64,000 nucleotides of DNA, from assembly GCA_014607495.2 (NCBI GenBank), contig CP053157.1, positions 6,758,001 to 6,822,000 of the forward strand. The letters are read 5' to 3'. The notes under the pieces are model-generated. The model was not told the origin of the DNA and made no database searches. It worked only from the letters and a program-made list of their open reading frames with translations. Shown piece by piece: positions 10,901 through 22,900 of this stretch. Source of the DNA: Carposina sasakii. Taxonomy: Eukaryota > Arthropoda > Insecta > Lepidoptera > Carposinidae. Positions within the stretch are counted from its first letter, which is position 1. Each line of letters starts with the position of its first letter. A program made the translations under genes and the position numbers.

Positions 10901-13900
10901 CTCTTTTAAAAAATTAACTTAACGACGTGTAGGGGGTTCTGGTAGACCTCCTACACGTCGTTATTCTATGCTATAAATAGACCATTTTTTCCATGCCAAC
11001 GTAGACCCCCGTCGAGACTCTCGTGGACCCCTGGGGCTCCACTTGGACCCACTTTGGGAACCCCTGATTTACGTCTATCCCCGCTATGCTGTGCCGTGGC
11101 TGAGCTGATCTTTTCAATGATCCTACAGTTATGGCTACCCCATTTCGGGAACAGCCGTATGTATGTATGTAAATAAAGAGATCAGATTGTAATTTGATAC
11201 TGAACTAACAGGCCCTAAACTGATGACATGGACCTATTATCCAGTTCATACTAACAACCCATTGAAGACCTTAATGCACCCTGGATTCTGGATTTATTCA
11301 TCGAGGCGCAATCTGTCTGTATTTGTACTTTCAACAATTTCATTTGGTTTGGTAAATAGAAATAGTTCGATTACTACAGGTTGAAAATAATTAAGTACCC
11401 AAAGTTCTGTACAATATGACAACTTGAAATATTGCATACCTAATAAATATTGTGGTAAAGACTTTGTAAACTTACAGTGGATCAATAAAAAATAATTTTA
11501 ATACCTGCGAGTAATATACTATTTGCTACAGTCAATAATATTTTATTGTACTGGTAAAAATATCTGGAGGCACGGCTGTGGCCCCGCCAAGACGACAAAA
11601 TCGAAGCGCAGATTCCTTTTTTAGCGACTTAAATAAAGTGTAAAGAGAAGGTTCTCAATTCAATTATACTTTTTGTTCTTAATGTCATAATTTTTATTAA
11701 CTTATTAGTTTCTATGGATACGTTGCAGAATTATAATGTAGCAGAATTTAGCAGTAAATAGTTTTTTTTTTTAGGATTAATAAATTTTTAATGTTAACAC
11801 GTTCAGCTTTCTTAAGTGACAAAGATTAAGGAAAGCGCGGTGTCCCTATTCCGTATCCTCTTCCCGGGGAAGGATACGACAAATCAACATATAGAGACCT
11901 ACTTACCTATGTACGTACATATCTGTTTAAACTGAGTCAGTACCCGATCGTTACGTATGTAAAACACTATCAACATTTATACGTGCTTTGTATTTTCCTA
12001 GTTTTGAACTCTAAGTTTTTTGGCATCGTTGTGATCATGTATCTACTTTATTCAGATACTAATATCAGTAGACAGAGCGTCGAAGATTTAGTTATACTTA
12101 TACGTAAGTCAATTTTAACCGGTTGGCTGGAAGAAATCTCTGTCAGAGATAAGCTCGCCTTTGTACATTATCTTTGTTAATATGATTATCTTTTATGTTT
12201 TCTTTGTACAATAAAGATATTCTTTATTGTACAAAGAAATAGAAAGAAATATGCATATTGAAAGTTTAAAGACGGATAACTATCGGATGAAGTCACGGGC
12301 GGCCGCAAGTTATAATTTTAAATAAGTTTTATAAGGTACATTTATTAGGGCATTCAATTTAATCATAATCAATTTAGTAGAGTGGACAGGTAAACCATGT
12401 AATGTCATTTTCACGGTAATAATCAAATTTTCGGCGATATTAAATTTAATTAAGCAATACCGATAGTTTAAATTACACTGTATGTTCTGTATTAGCAGCG
12501 TATGTTAGAAATTAATTACAGAATAAAATGTATGAAAGGGTTTTAATTAATTTCAATATGTTATTGATTAACTGTCAGCTGCACAAATACACGGCTTCGA
12601 AACTTAAAAAATAGTGAATTGAGTTCAAAACTACTCCATCGCCAAATGAAGAACTTATTACATACAAATTTGAAAGGAAATCACAAAATGTGTAATATAA
12701 AGGCTTAACTCAAATTTGTCAATTTTCGAATTAATTGTTGTACAAACTTAAGGACGACATGTCATTGTTTGCGACTTAGTAGCCATGAGAACTTTATCAT
12801 ACGAAAGTGACAGCCAACGACGTACGAACAGGGACCGGTTTATTCGATCGCCTGCTGCATTCCATTATTAGTAGCGCATATTATTATCTAGCGATTATGA
12901 GGCCGTTTGGCATTCTTGACGTCATATAATTTTATTTTTATTGGTGACATTTTAAAAACCTATGTTATAATACCTGCTTTCAAGATGTGTATAGGTAATT
13001 ATTTTATTATTAGCCAGCTCTGTCCTTACGTAAAAAACCCAAAAACCACAGAATAGTTAGATATGTATGTACTTTATTTACCTTGTGACATTGGGAAACT
13101 ATTATTGCATTAATTTCGGATTTCATCTGTCAATGTGGTCGCCTATTAGGTATTTAAATAATATGAAACTAAATTAGGTATCTACTTTGCATCTAGGATT
13201 TGTGTAGCTAGCATATTATTTATGACTATTTATGATTCCTGATGATTTTGCGTTTTGTCTCCATTAGATATAAGGATGGCGACTCTACTTATATGCCGTG
13301 AACTTGAAAAAAAACGAACAACATAAAAATACGTACATAGTTATCAACACTCCACTTTAATTTTAGCTTTTGCTGGTTCCTTGCATATAGGTATGAAATC
13401 CACCAAGTGTACCAAATTAATTGTCATCCGACCACTTACATTAGAAAAAAGGGTCCGCTTCCTTTTAAAAGGGGATTTAACTAATTCTTTTAAATATTGA
13501 ATTATATTATTATGTGTCATTGTATTCGTCATTGACGAATTATTATTATAGGTATTTTACAGAATTCATAAAGTTTAAGACTAACACCTACTTACTCTTT
13601 TGGAACTACGAAAACAAGACATAACACCTGTACTAAACTCACGGAATAGGAAATGCCTCATAAGCTGTTCATAACACGCAAGGAAAGTAGAGTGAATAAT
13701 GTCACGCGCCAAACAGCATATGCTTTTGCTGACGCAGATGCATTACATGTAAACAAATAATCGATGAAAAAACTATCTACATGATGTAGAATTGTGATGA
13801 TCACAGGCCAAGGCGATATGACTTCCTAAGGCATCGGGGCAATTCAATCAGTCAATTGGCGGAGCCCAGCGATACTCCGTAAATTGGTCTTCGATTGCAA

Positions 13901-16900
13901 ACGATTCGCTGCGACTGTGTGAGGCGTAGACACGGTACGCACACTTTCAAGGCATCGTATGATGTTTGCCAGCCAATGGCGTGAAAGATCGTGGTGGGCT
14001 CGTCTCCCCACTAACTCTACGGAATGCTCGATTCTTAGAACGGCGGCACTGTTAAAAATAACTACCTGTTTTCAGCGCACACGCAGCATGTCAACGGATA
14101 TTCGAGGCCATTGCCGAGATATGGTTTATGAAGTGGCTTTCTTCTATTTTGTATAATATCTATTACATTATAATATAACAGACCATATTTGTTTCTAATC
14201 GACTTCAGCCTAAAGGTCATATCTTCTTATATGAACTATTGATGATGCTAATGGAGACATCATAACTTTCTATCTAACCCTTATCCTATGAGTAAATAAT
14301 AAATATGGAAAATTATGCTCAGTAAAATAAATAATATTACCGCACCGCTCTACCATTATGTCAACACGACAATATTTTAGGTATATATATTATGTATATT
14401 TTTCCGTTCGCCATGTCAGTAAACAGTGATAGCTCGTGGTGTCCACGTGAATACAGATCGGGGTCGACTGACCTCACACAACATGCACTTACTCTATCAA
14501 CGATTGCAAGAGTATGCGTGCACGCGAACTGACAGCTGTCAAGTGGCGCCTTGCCACCTTCATCTGAGATTGCCACTATCTTTGAAATTGCCGGCGTACA
14601 TTCCTGAACATTAAAAATATAAAATTGTTTTATTGCGATTGCGCGAGGTGGAGTAAATACTTTTCTTTATGTATTAAATTAGCATGTATATCATATGATT
14701 AGGTACTCGCAATGTTAGAATTCGCCTTTGAACATTTATCTTAGCAAATGATTTATTTTACTTGTATTTTTGTGCACGATAAATAATTTAGATATACAAT
14801 GTACCTACGATAATATTATGTATATATGTTTCAGATTTTAGTATTAAAACTACCAAAATACCTAGGTACTACGTTCTCCAAAAAAATATTAAATATTACA
14901 TACGTCGTATTTGCAGGTCAGAGATTAAGGTCTAAGTAAGGATAGTCACGTAATAATAAAATATTAAATACCTACTTGCTAAGTACCTAAATTTGTAAAT
15001 TTCATTGTATCAAAGACAATTTTTCTTGATAAAAATTATGTAAGTCTGAAACTTAAACTAAATATTAAGCTTTATCCACAAGTTTCATAACGAAGTTAAG
15101 GTTAAAGTGCCCTTGAGAGTTGGATAGTTTATCTAGTTTTTAGTTTGACTTGGCGATTACACTACCGTCATAGAGGAATAACATGTCATAGAGTGCTAAT
15201 GTCATACTAACTGTTTCGATGCACCATTAGACTTTTCGGTGCCTCACAATTCCAGTCCTTGATACTTAGATTCTATTAGTGTAATGTATAGTAATGTACT
15301 ACATTACTAATGTATTGTAACGTATAGTAATGCAATCTAAGTGTCGAGGACTGGAATTGTGAGGCACCGAAAAGTCTAATGGTGCATCGAAACTGTTAGT
15401 ATGACATTAGCACTCTATGTCTACATCTTATTCCTCTATGCTACCGTGGGCTCAGATAATTGCGGAATATCAGGTACCTACGTGTAATTTGTTTCATGGC
15501 TGTCAAGTTGGATATTATGAAAATTTTATTTATTGATTATGTTCATAGGAGATACCAAATCCCTGATTATGTTACTATTTTGCAAAAGGTTAGATGATTT
15601 CCCGCAATGCCGGAAGTTTCGTTTCTACCTTTTTAATTTACAAAAGTAGGAATCATTGATTTGATTTGAATCATGACGTATTGGAAGTATTATCAGTAAG
15701 TATACATACTTGTCATGAATTTTATTTTTACGTACTATATGCAGTGACGTGAACTATATGCTAAATAATTTCAAAAAACTTATAATAAGAACTAAAAAGG
15801 CAACTCTACTTAGTATTCCACTCAATAGAATTAAGAATTTACTACAACAAAAGCTCGAATCATTAATGGGCACAAAGTTTCCCTGTGTGATCGCAAAAGT
15901 ATTAAGACTGCTACGTTTACCTATACGTATCTACGTAACGCGAAACTTAGCACTTTTTAACTTTCATGTTTGTTCTTCACTCTTCTACAAGAAGCAAGCA
16001 GCTTTTATTACCGCAATTTTTTGTTCGTAATAAACCCTAAATTGATGAAAAAGCGAAAAATGCACTGTTTTTTACGTTAGGATGGTATTGTACTGGGGCG
16101 GTGATCCTTAAGTAAGATGCAATAATATTAGATTTTTGTAAGAATTACTCTTTTACAGCCAATTCCAATACGTTACTTACATTTTTTCTATATGTGGAGG
16201 CATCTGTGGGGTTGTCATATACTTCAACTCTGTTTATACTAAATTACTAAGTAATCGGAAAATCGGAAGTTCTTTTTGAACCCTAGTGTTCAAATTAAAA
16301 TTTGCCATTGGAAAAACAGCTGAATTAAATTCCATGAAATTAAACCCCTTTAACACTTATTTCTTCTTGTCCCCAGTTGGTTTAAAAGGACATTGCAACC
16401 AAGAGGAAGATCTCCTGAAGCGGTGTTCGATGGCGCTGCCGGTCCTCAGCTCCCCGGAGATATCCTTCGCACTGACGAGGGAGGAGCTGGACAAGAGCTG
16501 CATGTAAGCTAGTTTTTACTAAAGCTGTCCTTATAAGAAATGCAGGTAGAAGAGACAGTTAAAATATTTACGGCGATCAATATTTACGATGATCACTTGG
16601 GTGATCATAGGCGACTCTTTAGTGCCCAATGATCACCAGCGAATGTAATCCTGCCTGGGTGATCAGAGGCCACTCCAATAAAATTATCATTCCTAAAATC
16701 ACATTCACATAAAAATCATTTATTCGAAGTTTTGTGAATTTCAACATACGAGAAAACGACTAAACAGACTTTGATGTAAAATGTAACTCTTTTCCCTACA
16801 AAAACAACTTTGTAATATTTTCCCACTACATATACGCATGCGGAATCGTGGGCAGTCACTTGTACGTATTGTATGTAAATTATCTATTACTTACATAATA

Positions 16901-19900
16901 TTATCTGTAATATTACATAAAACACATGCCCCGATCATGCGAATGATTCAGAAACATATTGAGATAAAAGGGTAAAAGAACACCCTTTTATCAGTAATCA
17001 GTACTTTCAAATCCAAATTTATACAAATATGCTTATAGACTTCTATACTGCTCTGGGAGTGAAAAAAAAAAGTATAATACGACAGCTGCTACTCTTCCCG
17101 GGCATACTGTACAAGTTAGTAGAGGGACAAGAAGGTTTTGGTGTTTTGTAGGCGATGGGCTGACCACCTGTCACTACTAACCGAACTTGTACATCTCAAC
17201 TATACCCTCAAAATTGGTTAGAAGTGGCACCATATGGTTCTTTCGGCCCTTGGTGCTATGCCTATGTATTTTTATATATGCTTATAGACGATGCATCAGG
17301 GACTTATGGTAAAAATACAACTATTAAACTCATAGAACACCTCTATCAAGGTAGAGTTTGTATTTTAATGCTAATGTTAAAATGCAAGCATATAATGAAA
17401 CCAAAACTTACATAGCAATAGAAATTTACAAAAATATACTTATATTATAGGTAAGTAAGTATACATTTATAAACTTTATAGAGCTTTCTATCGACATGTA
17501 GGTACCTACTGTATCTTTACGGGGGTAAAAAATCATAGCTCTGAAATGACGTGCTAAATCGGTCTCCACAACCATAAAATAGAGTCACGATATTTTACCC
17601 CAACTTCGCTCGCTAACGGTAATTAATTAGTTACAAACGATCGCGAAGTATTGCCGTCCATTAAGAACTCCTTCGTCGTTATCACAGGATCTATAGCATT
17701 CATTTACCGTGGCAAGAAGTTCGCGAAAACTCAAACTTTGAGTCAAGACTTTGCATGGAAGCATGGATGGAACTTCACATCAGCGCATCCAGAGTTTTGA
17801 AGTTCGAACGCCTGGAATGGCATGCAGTGAGCTCATTTTAATTTAGTGTTCTTGTTTGCGGTAAATAGCAATTTGTAACTAGTTGTTGGACTGAATAACT
17901 CGTTTAGCGCTTACAGCACTGTAGCGCTGAATAGCCAATGACGCCTTTCGTGGCTGAAATGCAATATCAAAGAGCTCTCGCTACTTTTATTTGCATAACT
18001 GCCGGAAAGCATAAAGTGCTTCACGAAATTTTGGTATCGTTTGAGGGATAAGCTTATGTTAATACTTTATCTTGTCGAATATGCGGGTACGAGATAAAAC
18101 TACCTTATTTTAATACAATGGTTTTAAACAATAAACCAACGCAAACATAAAGCAAAATAAAAGACGGAAATAATATTTACTTAAAATACTTATTTGCGTA
18201 GATAAATCATAGAATTACGTCAATCCAAAAATTTTATTACGTTTTTGCACTTCGTGTTGCTAAGCTAATTGTTTTTTTTTGAGCACACCGCTCCGAAATA
18301 AAACATATTGTTTGAGGGTATGTAATTAAGTCTTTTTTTATTAAACTTGTGTGATTAAATTTATCCATCCATATACACATAAGGAAAGTAGGTAGAGTGG
18401 CAATTATGATGGCAAAAAAAGGTAAAAGTACCCATCTGTCACGGGTATATGAAAATGCTTTACTTACCTTTTGATGCGCTTGATGGTACTTAAAATACTT
18501 ATAAAGAGGGTCGGCCTTTCTGTGTCTGGATTGTCGGCCAAAAATATTTTTGCAATCCTACCCTATCCCCGCATGTTTCTTTCTGAAAATTAGTTTAAAA
18601 AACCCCACTGCGTAAAATTTTTGTCTTAGTATCTCTCTCGCGACTAAGATGAATTTAATGGTACCATCAAGCTTAATTGCGATTAACCGTATAGAGTGTG
18701 GCAAAGAAATATAGGTACACATGCGTACAATCGAAAAACATAACCCTCCTCCGGCGCTCGGGTAAAAAAATAATTCTATAACGTTTTCGAACATAATTTT
18801 CTAAATTCAAACTTTGTTCCAGTGAACTTCGCGCCGGAATCAAATGCATAGACAACTACACAAACGTGTGCATGGAGAAGCACGACCAGATTATATTCCG
18901 AAGGATTTATGCGGGAATCACGGACGTGGTCCAAGAGCTGTGCACGAGAGGAACGTACCAAGACGAATATCTACGCCACGCGGACTGCGTCAAAGTCGTT
19001 CGACCCGAGTACGAAACCTGCTCCAAAAACTACGAGGTGACACTGACTACGTTAAGCAACCATCAGAATGAGGGCAACCAGTACAGCACTGATGAAAGAG
19101 GCGCTGCTTTGAGTCAGGAGGATTCTTTGAGGACTGTGTGCTGGTGAGTTTTTTTATAATTTTTAACTTATTAAAATACAAGCAAGTATATGAAATGCTC
19201 TTTTTGTGTAATTTTTTTTGTTATGATCATACACGATCTTCGCTGTCACTTGTAAATTTGTTACATTATATAAGCCCTCAAAATCAAATACAAAAGAACA
19301 TGATTACTTTTTTCATTATTGTTTGTAGGGACAAATATCGTTTTGTTTGTATAGAGATTACCTACGTAACTTCCAACGAGTAACCCAATCGCGACTGTAT
19401 TATTGTTTTACCGCTTTTTGGGTAAACATAACATAGAAATATGATGAATCCTACAAACGATAGCTACTGTTGCTGGGTTGTTTTTTGTGGAAATAGACCA
19501 AATCTTATAAATGAACAGACGTTCTCGATACAAAGAACTTCATATTATTATCTAACATTATAGAACAATGTATACTGTTAAAAATTTCCTGGGCCTTTGT
19601 TCCGTATGTATTCTCTACCTGCCTATATAGGTCATATGGCTGTCGAAACAAAATATTATCTTATAACTAAACGCATTGCTTGTAACTGCAATTCGTTGAC
19701 AAACTGGTAGTTAGTGGAGAGCTTTATGTCGGACTATCTTTATTTTTAATGGAAATCAGCATCCAACATAATCTTAGTCTAATTTATGACATAGATAATT
19801 ATAATATTTCTGACTAAAGTTCTCTGCTGACTATCAGTTTCTCTACATTAATTTGTAGTAGAGCTTTTGACAGTCACATCACGTGGGTAGAGTCACTACA

Positions 19901-22900
19901 CAACACGCAACCCTAATAGGAAGTTACATAAGGGCAAATAGGTACATGATGAAATTTATGGGCACGTCTTAATCAAACATTGTAAAGCCTAAGATACATG
20001 AAAAATAAATAGCTGCGCGTTATCATAAAAAAATTATGGTAGCTGTCTTCTGATCCAATCTCAAGAGCGTACGAGTTACTTAGTTACTTCTCTTAAAACT
20101 TATGGCCACAGCATTAAAAATTTTCACAGTCTATGTATGGGGTTTTGATTTTCAATCACTTTCTTAAGAAGTGATCTGCGGATTACTGCCACATACATAG
20201 CGTTGGCTAGTCTTAAGAGAAGATTAAAAGCTAGCTCAAAACGATACTTGTAAAGTCAAAAGCTTGCAGTGTACAAATTCGTGTAAATGAATATGGTGGA
20301 AATTCAAATCCGTATAAGGTTGAGATCTGGGTCAAATCTTTCGTCGTCCTAACTAAACTGATAGTCTATGGAGCGCTTTACACAGCATCAGTTAATTGCA
20401 GACTCCTTCGTAAATTGAACTGTCGAGCTCTGACTGCAGTGAGACACTTCAGCACTTTGAAGCCATAAAATATTCATTAGTTTGATAGGTTCATCTCTTG
20501 CTATATCCCATATAGGAACCTAAATTAAGTATTTCAAATCACTGGTGTTATGAAGTTCTTTGGGTATAGAATATGTAGGTATTTTGTTAATTTTTGTGAC
20601 TATTGTGTATCATTTTTATACTGTGCTGTCAAATTATAAGTACATACATTATTTATTACAGTTCAAAATTTGTAATACTACTTTTGCCATGACCGCTGTC
20701 TCGCTTTACTGCATAATTTTATATATAACGTGTCAGGAAGGCTTTTCGCATACTATAATAATATAATGTGGTGAATCTATAATTGCCTTGCCATTGTATG
20801 TTGAAATATTTAAATTAAATAAGGAGTAAAAACATTTGGTCGTTGTCTTCTTCTCACAGACGTCATTGCCTTGCCATTTTTTTGGTGATATAATGAATTC
20901 TAATATGCGAGATAACTTGCGGGGACACGCACGTGAATAGGTGATGGATGATCAATGCCAGTGACATTTTAGTTAAGAATCTTTTTTATATTATTATAAA
21001 GTAAAAATTTTATTGTGAAAAAAAAAATGAAAATGATTATTTTATATCTTAAAACATGGTACTTAGAATATAGTTATTACATGTTTAGATCAGAGACATG
21101 TTACGCCAAAAAGTGATCGTATACAGCATAAGCAGAAATTCCTGTGTACCTATGCAAAAAACCTTCTGATATTGTTATTAATGCGAAAGGGTTTACGTTA
21201 TCTTCCACGTCAAAACATCTGGATTAAATCGGGATACAAAATAATAAAGGATAGTTTCCCAGTATTACAGATTATACATAAAACCGAGTAAATAAATCGT
21301 CGAACAATGACTGAAACAAACGATTTGCTGATCATTTATAACTGGACTTAACTGGGGCGTCATACGAAATCCCTGTTTTATTATTTTTTATCTGTAGTTA
21401 TAGATATAACGGCTTTACCATTAGAACTGTTTAAGATTCCAACCGGATTTGACCGGATTAAGGGACGCACTTAGACGTTTTTTCCAATGCTAATGACTTC
21501 GTTATCCGCACCATTCTGTACAGTTGAATCTATAATTCGGCGATTCTTCAGGGATTTCAGGGGCCATTGAATTCTCTAAACACGTCCTTACTTTTTATTG
21601 TCAACGGTTTTTAAGATAAAGTATATGGATTAAGCTGATGTATTTTTTTTTCACAATTAGATACATGTTTGCCTAGAAAGTGCCTATTCACTCTAGCTTT
21701 GAAGAGACCAATGTTGTAGTGCTCGGGAAATACATCGGCAGTATGAGGCGTCTCCAGCCGTTTAGGCTCTAGGAGCGTGCCATAGAAATACTTATACATA
21801 CAAACTTGCATACACTCTAAAAACATAACCTTCCTTCTGACGCAGAAGAAAAATTAAAAAGACTTATGTATCACAGCTTTTTTTGCATTTTCAATTGTTT
21901 CCCAATGACATTTGACAAATGCATGCAATTCACAAACAAAATTTCAGCATCGTATTCAACATGAAAAGCAATTGTAACGACCAGCATTTCTATTAAAATA
22001 TTTCTGTGCTATCACAGGATTTATACATCGCTGCCCATGCCCTGTCACAATGGAAGATAAACAAAAACAACAGTTTTTTGCCTCGCAAAAATGCAGTCGG
22101 ACGCGAACGCAGCTAACTTTATTACAGTTCGTAGTTTGAATTAAAATTGGTCTATGTTTATTTGGCGGGAACTGACGTATGTGTGTCGTAAATAATATAC
22201 GTAACTGTGGGACAGAGGGAGCGAAGCTTAGCAAAAAGTTTGTGTTTTCTTTGCTACAATGTTTGTGAAAAACAAAAGAATGACGCATAACCTGTTTACT
22301 GAATAGTTAGGAAAGCTCTATTCAGGATTTCAGATATTTTGTATTAACATGGCTTCAGAAGACATTCTTTTCTATTTCTTATTGTTTGAATTTTTACACT
22401 TGGTTGGTGAAGAATAATATTATTTAGTGTCGGTAGGTATAAAAAGTCATGCTACTCGTAACGTTTAGGTTGGTAGTAATGATACGGTATTTTCCATGTT
22501 GCTTTTTCTTTTTTGCGTTTTCCGATAACATATTTACTGAAAGATTATAAACTGGAAGTATATATAGGGAGTATATATAAGTATATATAGGAGGGTAGAG
22601 ACCCTTTATATGACTAACTAACGGGGCTCATCCAGTGGTCAATCTACCCATAACTACGATATTTTTCTTTATAATTCGAGACTTTATAATTCTATAACTT
22701 TGCGAACTTCGCTGTCGCTCGTAAAATTGTAACAGTGCCTAAGCTAGTCTAAGACCCCAGGGGGTGGTCAACGGTCATGGTCATACCACCACCTTGGATC
22801 CACCCTTGGCCTAGACATCACTCAATGACAACCATGATAGATTAACCATGCCGCAACATTAATCTTTCCTATGAGCAACTTAGAGCAAAGTTTCGTCGCA

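Larger units (their letters stand above)
3517..16376 (+). other. Intron 1 (12,860 bp)
   Basis: It is bounded by gtaagt and cttgtccccag. Besides the repeats listed individually (LTR-like block, Helitron-like element, SINE-like head, 43-bp minisatellite, hAT MITE, LINE tail palindrome, fold-back element) it holds AT-rich sequence with no exon I can support. Two GC-richer blocks remain unexplained, at 12774-12930 and 13800-14130. As a long first intron it could carry enhancers, but none is demonstrable by eye. Confidence 0.55.

Noticed and set aside
15749..16030. 93-codon ORF upstream of exon 2
   Set aside because: No motif and no splice signals linking it to the gene in phase. Exon 1 at 3480 fits better.
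16286..16507. ORF as an intronless start of the gene
   Set aside because: The part before 16377 is intronic, with no good ATG and a clear acceptor at 16376. It only appears continuous.
21956..22288. 110-codon minus-strand ORF
   Set aside because: No recognisable motif, atypical composition (scattered C, H, F, N), within an AT-rich intron, and no splice context.
22735..22830. Hairpin-like region as an RNA gene
   Set aside because: Pairing around cccaggggg / ccaccttgg is imperfect and no known RNA family features were seen.
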